Below are positions 55,020 to 64,000 of a stretch of DNA of 64,000 bases, one piece after another; position 1 is the first letter of the stretch, and every line of letters begins with the position of its first letter. The stretch spans positions 992,001 to 1,056,000 of the forward strand of contig JBLDXI010000007.1 in assembly GCA_047495785.1 (NCBI GenBank), written 5' to 3'. The stretch comes from Lepidodermella squamata. Lineage: Eukaryota; Gastrotricha. The notes under the pieces are model-generated. The model was not told the DNA's origin, made no database searches, and was given only the letters and a program-made list of their open reading frames with translations. A program made the translations under genes and the position numbers.

Positions 55020-56270
55020 ACTTTCGAGTGAGAAATGATGGCAAAGTATGTTTCCAAACAAATTTAATTCTTCGCCTTACACGTTACGCTGTATGCACAG
55101 TCACAGCTTGGAGGTGTTGCGTAATTCATAGCCGGCGAAGTTTGGACTTGAGCAGCAAAAGGTGAGCATAAGGCATGATGTCTGAATTTATTCAAATAAA
55201 ATATGGGGATTGTTTTTTTGATCGGTTGATGCGTCATCAATATTACTGATCGAAATTAATGGACGTCTAGGAAGGCAATCGGCAAATTCAGTCCCTACAC
55301 GCGTCCTTGACTCGGACTTTAGGAGCCTAAGGCTCATTCGAAGCCCATTTAACTGTTATTAATCAGTCAATTTCGGCGAGAAAAATGGATTCAAGCCTTC
55401 TTATTATAATTTCCAACACCAGTGCGCATTTATTTTGCTGCATCAGGTGGTGCGGTACGGTGACAGCGAATGCGACAAAACAACAAAAACTTGCTATGTA
55501 GATGCATTGGTAAAGTTCCCCGAATCTGCAAAATAATCGTTCGCGATTTTGACGTTGTCGATATCGGAGACCCTAGCTCGCGGAGGGCCAATTATTCCCC
55601 AGTAGGCGCCTTGACCACCCAAATGCGTAATCCCAAAAGCTCATCACTGTTGCGCAACAGCTGCCGCAGAAAATCGAGCGACCCAATCATTCGTAATTAA
55701 TTATAATTTATTTAATTGCGAATTTGACGACTCAAGTGATACGTTTCAGTCGTGTAGCGTCAATATATTCCCGACGTTTTTTAAACCGGCTACTTTTGCG
55801 CATTCGACGTTTCCGCGCAGATTTAAATTATAGAAAATATATTTATCTTAATTATTCATTTAACAGTGGCGCAGTTGATGGAGCAATAACGCCTTACGGG
55901 GCAATAATGCCGCGCAAATTTCGAATATGTCGCAAATTAAAAATATATTGTTAACTGAAATGTCATGCGGAAGCGTCGGTTGGAAAATGTTGATGAATAT
56001 ATAATTTTCGATAATGAATTCACGGAAAGAAAATGTCGGTAAAATAAGTAGCGGGTTTGCGCAACCGTCGGTAAGATAAGGCCGGGAGACCGTTTCAGTT
56101 TCGTAGCGGCCCGAATGCAATCAAAAACCTTTTCATTCTAAATAAATAACACATGTTATATTGTTAGCACTGTTGAGAATGTCATAATTCAGCCTATCTA
56201 CTTATGCATAATGTATTATAATGTAAATGTTATTCGAATAATGCAGCATAAGATAGAGCGTTCAAATTCT
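55020..56270. other. Intergenic, no gene seen
   Basis: No supportable gene. An isolated AGTGGCGCAGTTGATGG near 55865 resembles a tRNA A box but no B box or tRNA fold follows. Confidence 0.45.
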
Positions 56271-56275
56271 GCTGT

Positions 56276-59200
56276 TTAAAGTTCCTCGGCACCTGGCAGG
56301 CGGACGCATACCATCGGTAGAGTGCTCGTGCATTCGAAAGTAACGGTTGAGTAGTCATCCATGCCTTGAAAACAAAATGCAAAAATTAAATGGCTGAAAG
56401 ATAATCCTTTTGCGAAATTATGGTATCAAAAGCGCATTATTGCGAATTTTAGGATGAGTCCCTCTCAGGAATCCCTCGATTCGTTTGGCTGCGTCAAACT
56501 CACTCGGGGTTGCAGATGGGGGGAAACTTTATTTCTCCATGGTAGCCATAAAGTATTCCCTTAATGCTTTAATGTAGAACCCACTCCACTTCTAGCCCTT
56601 GTAGATGGTAGAAAGCCCTTCATTGATGCTTAAATTTGGCAGCAGGTATGAATTGAAATGATAGAATTGCTGATAATAAACTATTTCAACTCATTTTATC
56701 CTGTGTAGGCCGGCGAATTCCGCGATGATAAAGATATGTCTCGGGTTAGGTATTTCAAAGAAACTTACAATGCATATCGTGCTGGTTTATAGACTGAAGT
56801 GCGACGCCAGTTCGATAGTCTTGCAATAGGCTAGGATAATCTCGTATTTTCGCATTCAGAAAGATGTTGCCCGCGGATGGATACGTGGCTGCTAGGGTCG
56901 ACATGGACGTCGAATCAGCGGCGATTGGAAGGATTTTAGACGCAGCCTTGCACATCGCATCCGCCTGCGTCCATGACGTGGCCGTGTTACTGCTCTGCAA
57001 GGTCACCGCGCCCTGAAAGCAAGCAAGTTGATCAGTCCGGTAGTCGATAATTTTACGACACTACCGAGATTGGATCTTCGCAGTAAATATTAGTCAGTGT
57101 GAATGTTGTACAGTGGACATCGTTGTAGCCGTAAGATAATGCCGAGTCGATGCGCAACGACACGCCTGAATTATAAACGGAAAGACGTACCAATCACATT
57201 TTGTATTTCCCCAGTTTCAAATATTTACCTAATCGTTTTCTAAAGAAATTTACTAATTAATCAATCAAGTCGCTATACCCGTAGTAGAGGTTTGCCATCA
57301 GGCATTTTGCCCTACAACGCATCGTTGACCCGAAATCAAAGAAATTCATGACAGAACCAGGATTTGGATCGAAATATCGATCTCACAGTCCATTTTTGGC
57401 AGTAAAGGTGTTAGCTAAATCGCAGAAGTTCGGCACGAAAGACCTACTTCTCCTGGCTGATCCATTACTATACAGTTCACGACACGAGTTGGCTTCTCGA
57501 TGAGCGCGCTAATCGCTATGCCTAGCGAGGATGACTTGGGTCTTGCGTTTGAAAAAAAACAGTGTGTGGAGTCTAGATTCTATTTGTGCCCTTGATTTTG
57601 CGATCCCCGGAGGGCAACTTACATGCTCCTTCGCTTTTCGGTTCGCCGGGGAACCAGCTGACTGGCTTCAAGCCCCAATCAAGTATTTGGCCATCATCGA
57701 ACATGAACGACCCTACATCTGCACCCCAGAAACCTGCATTTCCAGCAAAAGCGGCGGTTTGGTCATCATACGACGCCGGTTGGCCACCGTTGGCCTGGCA
57801 TGCTCGTAATGCGTCCATGTAAGTCATTGCGCCGCCCGGTGCAAAGAACAGCCGCGCTGTATAGCAAAATTGCATGTTTTTGCAAGTAATATGCCATATG
57901 CCATGATAAGTCAAGTTCGCCAAATTACCATTCTCGCAAGCTGAACCAGTGTAGCTGATGCTGCACGTGCAGACGTTTGTATCGAAACATGAGCCGCCGT
58001 TTTGACATGGTGGGTTGCAGGTTGCTGTTATGAAAATAGGTCGATTAGTCGATTAGTTTTCTACGTGGTTAGATCACCTGAAGGACGCTCGCACAGAGCT
58101 TTCAATGGTGTCGTGCAAGCAACAGCGTAAATCGAGCCATCCGGGGCAATAGCGCCGCCTGCAAGATTGATTTTCACGGAAAACTCAATGTTTGACTTTC
58201 TCGTTTCGCAACTTACATGACTTTGTGTCGCTGAAGATTTTCGGTCCTCCGATTCCATCTGGCAAAGCTTCGTTACTGCCGTATGGTTTTCTGTTCAGCC
58301 AAGCGTAGTACGGTGCTGTTCGATCGCGCTTAAATCCAGCCCACATCGTCATATTTTCCTCGATTTTAAATTGCAGTAGATTATTGACTCGCGTGTATTC
58401 GGGTTGTTTCTTCATACTGAGTATGATCATTCCCTTGGCCTCGCAAAAGGCCTTGGCGCCGTTGAAGTCATTGTTTTGCTTGAATAGACGTACTTTGCGC
58501 TGCAGATCCAAAAAATTGACAGTGTTTATATCAGTGAATTATCGTTTGATATTCGCAAATGAATAATTAATTACTTGAATAGTGCTAACTCCTTAATTAA
58601 CAATATAATTGTATTATTACTAGCAAATAGCGCGACAGTCGTGGTCGTTTACACAACAATGCTGTCCGACCAGCTGGCTGCTCAAAATTTTCGCGATAAG
58701 CTGGTGGGAAAACCCGGATAATAAGCGGTTGGAAGATACCTCGGTTATTGAGGGCTTTTAAGTATCAAGGGTTCTAGGTATATATACAAGAAGCGCTCTC
58801 CAGAATTCACCTACCGTAGCTGCATCTTGGCACATTATGTAGCTTAGGGTATCAGTGCAAGGGCGCATTTGGAATTGAATGTTATAAGGAGAGATAGAGG
58901 GACCTGTATTAGGGAAATTGCGTAGAATATACATCGCTTCAACGCTTGACTCTCGACTCACAGTCGCCATCTCCTTCAGGCACGTTCAGTTGCCCTGATG
59001 GATACAAAGGCAGTCCGGACATTATCGAGTTGTCGAAGGCGTTTAGGAACTTGGCAGTCAGCCCGATGTAGCACGATGCGTTAGCGCAAACAGTTTTCGC
59101 TGCCGCTAGATCGCCGGCTGTCATCGGTTGCGCCAGCCGGCCGCCATTATTGTAGCAGTAAACAGCCGCACCCGAGTAGATGGTCTCTGCAGCTACCATG

Positions 59201-59897
59201 AAATACTTCGCTACAAAGCATCAAATGAGTTATTGCGGCTATTTTGAACAAGAAGCGCTAATAAAACCTGTTTCACAAAGATTGCCGCTGAAACCTTCTG
59301 GACAGTCGCATTGTGTCGCCGATGATCCGCATTTGCCACCGTTTTGGCATGCCAAGTTGCAAACAACTGTTGAAGCTTGAATCAAACAATACGATCATTA
59401 GGGAAGGTCATTTCGCTAAAATTGGTTGCCATAGTCACATTCCCTCTATTTTTAGGATTTTTTCTTCAAGCTTCCATTGAAAGTAGGACGGATGAAAAGC
59501 ATTAGCGTTTACCATTCATGCACGCCGCGTGGTTATCGGCAAATTTCGTTGAATTCGCGTAGATGATACCCTGATTAGATGACATTTAAATTAACAATTT
59601 TGGCTTAAAATAATTTGCTCACCTCAGTCGAACCTGGCGGACAAGTGTTATAACATCTTTTGCCGTTCGGCGTATCGCATTGTACAGCGTACTGAAACGA
59701 GAAAAAGTAATTTTGTGGTTGAATCAGACTCGAGCTTACCCATGACAAGCAGTTCGCTTTGTTTCGGTAGACACCAGTCGAAAATTCACTGGTTTCATTG
59801 GCACCGCAGCCAATGCTGTTCAACTTGCAACCAATGAACTCACGTGTTACAGCATTGAAACAGCGAATGTGGGGCATAATCGAATCAGCATCTCCAC
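56276..59897 (-). CDS. Modular EGF / C-type lectin protein, partial
   Basis: Thirteen exons are traced: 59740..59897, 59623..59691, 59513..59570, 59268..59375, 58962..59210, 58811..58903, 58217..58499, 58078..58158, 57929..58024, 57623..57856, 57065..57165, 56769..57012 and 56276..56364. An N-terminal cysteine-rich part reads KRCYNTCPPGSTEGIIYANS, LCCL-like. Then come EGF (CNLACQNGGKCGSS), CTLD 1, CTLD 2 (WAGFKRDRTAPYYAWLNRKP), EGF (CNPPCQNGGSCFDTNVCTC), CTLD 3 (FFAPGGAMTYMDALRACQAN) and CTLD 4, ending CMDDYSTVTFEC. Most junctions are phase 1, the sign of module shuffling. The calcium-sugar EPN/QPD motif is not evident, so ligand type is open. The signal-peptide exon and the link between CTLD 1 and 2 (58500..58810) are unresolved. 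It should be secreted; nematode relatives serve in immunity and cuticle. Confidence 0.75.
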
Positions 59898-60550
59898 CTT
59901 CAATGAAAGATTAATAACATGTGTTGATGATGAAAAATATTCAAGAAGGGCAATTTTGTTGAAACATTGACAGCGATGAGTGCTCTATGAATAAAATTTC
60001 AAAGCAATCAAGATTAATTTTCATGAAATCAATATGACTGTTGGTCTCCCAACGATTGAGATGGATGAGTCAGAACTTTGAAAAGCTAAGTAAGTACTCA
60101 GTACTCAGAGATTCTTGCAAGAATCCCACTTTAAGTCAAGAAACGTTATGCAATATGCTGTAAAATACAGAAAATACGCCAAATCCCACTTTTCACTTGT
60201 TACCGCGATAATATTCAATCGCAGACATTTGCAAAATATAATAACGAAGTAGTTATAAAAACTCACTGCTAGAACTGCGAAGGCAGGCGTCCAAGCTCGG
60301 GTATTCCGTAGATTTTGTCTAAATTACATCATCATTTGATAAGCAGATTGAAAGATATGTTGCATTGACTGTTGAGCGCTCTTTAAAGTAAACTTTCGTG
60401 GCAAGAACTGCGTTGAAGTGCTAGGAGTGACTTTTGGTTACAATGGGGTATGAGTATACTTGAAATCAATTTCGCGCATAGAGTACACTATAAACCATTT
60501 AAATCAACTATATCGCAGGCCTAACGTTGAAAGGTTACTTTGAACGACAG

Positions 60551-60808
60551 TCAACTTTCAATGCAACAACAGGTAGCTTTAATGTTTATTACCCCACTGG
60601 TACACGAAAAGTTCTTCGGCACGCAGGTGACCAACTTTTGAGCAGCATCAATGCAAGCGCTGAACTTTTGGTTCTGCGAAAAAAATGTACAGCTTATAAT
60701 CCCTGCAGACAATTTCATCACAATGCTCACAGGAAAAGATTTGAAGTCTGTAGCACAGGCTGCTAGATTTGTTCTAAATGGAATCGCTCCATTATATGGA
60801 CCAGCAAC
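60551..60808 (-). CDS. Possible coding exon, Cys-rich
   Basis: A frame opens directly after a good acceptor (CATTTTTCCAG) and runs 85 residues with seven cysteines: AACATDFKSFPVSIVMKLS, IISCTFF, FSACIDAAQKLVTCVP, FSCTSG, then CCCIES and stop. This looks like the last exon of a secreted disulfide protein, but no upstream exon with a matching phase was found. It could belong with the exon at 61609. Confidence 0.3.
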   Translation of the reverse strand, partial: VAGPYNGAIPFRTNLAACATDFKSFPVSIVMKLSAGIISCTFFSQNQKFSACIDAAQKLVTCVPKNFSCTSGVINIKATCCCIES

Positions 60809-60849
60809 CTGGAAAAATGAGAAAAGACTACAGGAATGATGCAAGATGT

Positions 60850-61600
60850 TAATATGGATTGCAGGAACAAAATGTCTAATTACCTGTGATTGATTTTAAA
60901 CAGGTTTTTGCTACCAGTGTAAAGTACGCTCGATCAATGAACGTCCATGCAAATTACGATTGGTGCTCAACAAAGCCGAACGTGCTTCACCCTTACCTTA
61001 GCGTACAATTCCAAGGTAAAATCGAAGGGCAGAGTGTCTAACAATGCCGGGACAAATTAAAATTATACGGCTTCGGTCTTTTGCTAGCAATTAACTTTTG
61101 GCGCCATTTAAGCGTTTTTCCATTTTTGCCAATTTTATGAAAATTTTTATTATCATTCCAAGGGTTCCAAGGGTTCCAAGTTAGTAGGTTTTGTTTGAGG
61201 TTGTATGTTCTATGTTGGTTGTATCCATGCGTGTCTTGCTACTTGAGCAAAAAAAATTGCTGAAAAAGTTGTTCCGTGGCTCGAATCTTGATCAAACCTT
61301 AAATCAAATTTCAATAAAATGCTGCACTTCGAATTAATTGATATCACTATAATTAATGCCACATGCCACATATCCTATATTAAAAGTCCGTTTGCATTCC
61401 GCACGGATGTGGGGTAGGAAAATGATTTCCGGGTTCAGTCTTGGGTCTTGGTAATTATCCTCAATTTCCTAAATAATCCGAGGCATTTTTTGAAGGCTGT
61501 GAATTTAGGTAATTTATAGGTACACCTCAGAGAGACGGCATAATCACGAATAGGCCATCATACCAATATAATACAAAAATATTACTATATTTCCGAATTG
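60850..61600. other. Intergenic or intronic, nothing firm
   Basis: No supportable feature. A directly repeated CCAAGGGTTCCAAG block is at about 61157-61181. The stretch would be an intron if the two candidate exons on either side belong together. Confidence 0.35.
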
Positions 61601-61608
61601 AAAAGCAT

Positions 61609-61809
61609 TTAAATAACCATGATTTCGTTTGTTTTGCCGCATCCAGGAATGCCAGGCCGGCACGTTGCTGCGTAAGAGGCGAATCGGTAACACAATCGCG
61701 CGGTCTGTTGAGAAGAGATTTTTCCTTCAATTTTCACAAAAATACTAGCTAAATCGGGAACACGTACCGCTCTCATACAAGACAATTGATCTGAGGAAGA
61801 GCTTCCAAG
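61609..61809 (-). CDS. Possible coding exon, Cys-containing
   Basis: After an acceptor TATTTTTCAG a frame of 66 residues reads SCMRAVRVPDLASIFVKI, ARLCYRFASYAATCRP, GIPGCG and ends in a stop. A donor-like ATG/GTTATT near its end would join it in phase 0 to the exon at 60808. No signal peptide or start exon is seen. A TATAAAAA on the minus strand lies near 61829-61836. Confidence 0.25.
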   Translation of the reverse strand, partial: LGSSSSDQLSCMRAVRVPDLASIFVKIEGKISSQQTARLCYRFASYAATCRPGIPGCGKTNEIMVI

Positions 61810-62014
61810 CTGAAAAATATAACAGATTTTTATAGGCACGTGTCCCATAAGCGAAGTCGGATCCGGGAGCTGAGATGTTTTCTACTTGTTTTCACTTGTT
61901 TTCACTTAATTACCAGCCGAAGAAAACGAAGGGTCCCCCTGTGGTTTTTTCAGCCTTCATCTGGTTGGAGTCCTGAAGCTGGGGTGTCGCGCACCCTGCC
62001 CATAAGTAATGCAG

Positions 62015-63611
62015 TAGAGAATTAGGGGTGAGCCGGAAATTCGGATAACCGAATTATTCGGTACCGAACCGAACCGAATTCGCGTATTCGGTTCGGTTCC
62101 GGTTGGGTCTGAAATTCGGCGAATTCGGTTCGGTTGGGCAGAAAATGACCGAATTTCAACCGAATAATTATCCAAATTTAGATGTACCGTTCATTCTACA
62201 GAACGCAGTATAACACCGCATTTAAGTAAGATTTTTTACCGATCGGTTATTGAAACCACCACTTACCGGTATGAACCGATGAAACGAGCTGGTTTTTTTA
62301 TTTTAGTCAGAAGGCTAAACATGCATAGCAATAGCTTATCTGCGTTCCTATATCAATTAGATCTTCATTTATATTCTAATTGAAGCTCTAGGAAGTTTGA
62401 AGTATTAATAATCAACTGTATCGTTCATCTAAAAGCTTAAATTAGCAATGTTAGTACCTAACTTACTTAGGTAAATGGTACCTAATTAAACTTGAAAATT
62501 TTCGTAATTTCAAAATAACTATATGACAAGAATAATTTGCAAATGTTTTCTGAGAGCGATCCCCGTGAAAAGATCAACACCGTGATTTCTAAGCTTTACA
62601 GAAACAAAGTTTTATTCATTTAAATTTTAAATTGTAAGTTGTTATTGCCCATTAGTATGGCGCGCGCGTGTGTAAATTTCAACTTTTTAGCGCCGGGGAG
62701 TTTTGAAAAACAAATTAGATATTCTGAATCAGCGTCAAAAGTTAGGGCTATGCGCGCAATTATCTTTCAAAATGGAGAAGAAATAACGGATAGAAAATCG
62801 CGACTTGAGTGTGAGTGAGAGCGCGCGCGCACAACAAAACTTTGCTTGCTCGCAGTTGCGGTGACCATCTTACTGCTTTTACCCGAGGGTGAGCGCTCAT
62901 CTCAGGTACGCGCGCGCACACCGCAAACACAAACACACATAATCACGCGCTATCAAACTTTAGCTTCTTATTTCTTCTCCATTTTGAAAGATAATTATGC
63001 GCAAATTTGCACGTAGCCCTAACTTTTTACGCCGATTCAGGATATCTAATTTGTTTTTCAAAACTCCCCGGCGCTAAAAAGTTGAAATTTACACACGCGC
63101 GCCACTTTAAGACCTTTCAGTGCTTACACACACGCGTAGAAAAAAGAGAGAAGTGGTGTAATAAGGACCTACCTATATTATTCGGATTGTAAGGCGCGAT
63201 ATTAGGTTAAAAATAAAACATTTAAAAAATGGTAAAAAATTTGAAATAAAACATTAAATTTGAAAATGTATACGGAATAGTCTATATAATTCTGATTGTA
63301 ACCAACCAGCAGAGGTGATTTTGCTATCAACGCTATGATGAGCTTGTGTTACAAAAATATTCCAGTTATTTTCCGAAAAAATTGAATTTGCCGCTAGATA
63401 AGCTCGCGTTTTACTCAACAATCCGGTTCGTTTCGGCAGATTCGGCCACCGAATTTCAAACCGAATTATTCGGTTGATATCCGGTTCGGTTCGGTTTTTT
63501 TTGTCATTTCGGTTCGGTTTATTCGGAAACCGAATTTGCGATAACGAATTCGGTTCGGTTCGGTTCGGTTCGGTTTATTAAAATCAAATTCGGCTCATCC
63601 CTAAAGAGAAT
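62015..63611. mobile_element. hAT-like non-autonomous element
   Basis: The body is 62023..63603. The ends are inverted (left TAGGGGTGAGCCGGAA; right, reverse complemented, TAGGGATGAGCCGAAT) and look like hAT termini. They are flanked by 8-bp near-duplicates TAGAGAAT (62015..62022) and AAGAGAAT (63604..63611), the hAT target size. The subterminal regions are packed with ATTCGGTTCGGTT repeats in both orientations. There is no transposase; the centre is a long foldback. Confidence 0.7.
62659..63103. repeat. Long foldback inside the hAT-like element
   Basis: Arms 62659..62786 and 62968..63103 are inverted copies with only scattered differences and one small indel (shared blocks TGTGTAAATTTCAACTTTTT, AGCGCCGGGGAGTTTTG, ATTATCTTTCAAAATGGAG). 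The 180-base loop has GCGC-rich simple sequence. Confidence 0.85.
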
Positions 63612-63810
63612 ATTCACAGAAAAGGGTTTAGAAATTCTAAAATGGGACACGGAGGCTAATTCATGGCCAGAAAAATCTTAGAAAATTTCAAAATGCCGCG
63701 AGAATGACAGGTAAGCCACTCACCAATAAGCTTAAAATAATCCGAAAAAATGTGGCTCAACCGAATAGAATACCGAAAATTACCAAACCAATTACCATCG
63801 ATGTCGCTGA
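63612..63810 (-). repeat. Dispersed repeat, copy D
   Basis: On the minus strand it shows ATGGTAATTGG, GGTAATTTTCGGTATTCTA and TTTTTCTGGCCATGAA as in copy C. It directly abuts the right target duplication of the hAT-like element. The rest of the window to 64000 shows no gene. Confidence 0.5.
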
Positions 63811-64000
63811 GTTCAACGGACCAAATATTAGCGGACCAGTGTTTTGGATTAGGTTGGAGGTAGTTCCTATGATTAGTCGATTCCCCCTGGAAAGTGCCAT
63901 CCAATGACGAACTATGCACACCTGAGCTATTTAGCCTCACTCTGGCAGTCGCAAACATCCAATTACTACAACAACAACTTGATTTGGTTCGCCAAATTGG

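Noticed and set aside
55865-55910. A tRNA gene suggested by AGTGGCGCAGTTGATGG.
   Set aside because: No B box or acceptor stem follows.
56290-56370. A tRNA-like stretch on the plus strand.
   Set aside because: It is the complement of the last lectin exon, whose phase, cysteines and stop fit the gene.

Overview
This window is animal nuclear DNA. The genes carry short GT-AG introns, mostly 47-75 nt and often ending TTTCAG or TTTAG. There are two U1 snRNA genes, eukaryotic tRNAs, TATA boxes in front of secreted-protein genes, and AATAAA signals close behind stop codons. Very short introns, a U1 that starts AAACTTACCTGG, chitin-binding and C-type-lectin secreted proteins and a glycine/tyrosine peptide precursor all fit an ecdysozoan, and a nematode-like animal best. 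The species cannot be named from sequence alone. Most genes were rebuilt here by joining exons whose reading phases agree. All functions are homology judgements by eye.

Layout. 0-5.3 kb: three small secreted-protein genes on the minus strand, the notable one being a polyprotein of seven Gly/Tyr-rich peptides between KR and RKRR cleavage sites. 5.8-8.1 kb: a complete MULE DNA transposon with target duplications, inverted ends and an open transposase. 8.5-10.0 kb: a secreted chitin-binding plus LamG protein. 12.5-21.8 kb: three tandem paralogues with degenerate ankyrin repeats and a C-terminal SOCS-box-like segment; a fourth lies at 53.6-55.0 kb. 22.5-23.0 kb and 52.9-53.4 kb: an inverted duplicate of a tRNA-Leu(UAG) / initiator tRNA-Met / U1 snRNA cluster.

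24-37 kb is a transposon graveyard. It holds a GGTGAAC inverted-repeat element, an intact piggyBac nested in a second inverted-repeat element that is itself nested in a dispersed repeat, an R2/NeSL-like retrotransposon relic, a P-element/THAP9-like relic and a 42-bp tandem repeat. 38.3-46.3 kb: an MDP-1-like HAD phosphatase, a LINE reverse-transcriptase fragment, a galaxin-like di-cysteine secreted protein and its decayed copy, a LamG-like secreted protein and a large single-pass membrane protein. 46.9-52.5 kb: an eight-exon CLCA-family secreted protein of 1427 residues whose HExxH protease motif is gone but whose VWA metal site is intact. 56.3-59.9 kb: a modular EGF / C-type-lectin protein. 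62.0-63.6 kb: a hAT-like non-autonomous element carrying a long foldback.

Many host genes here encode secreted, cysteine-rich or carbohydrate/matrix-binding proteins (peptide polyprotein, chitin-binding/LamG, galaxin-like, CLCA, EGF/C-type lectin). That suggests an epithelial, cuticular or immune secretome locus, but there is no operon logic tying them together. The ankyrin/SOCS-box paralogues would act inside the cell as substrate adaptors of cullin-elongin ubiquitin ligases, if the SOCS reading is right.
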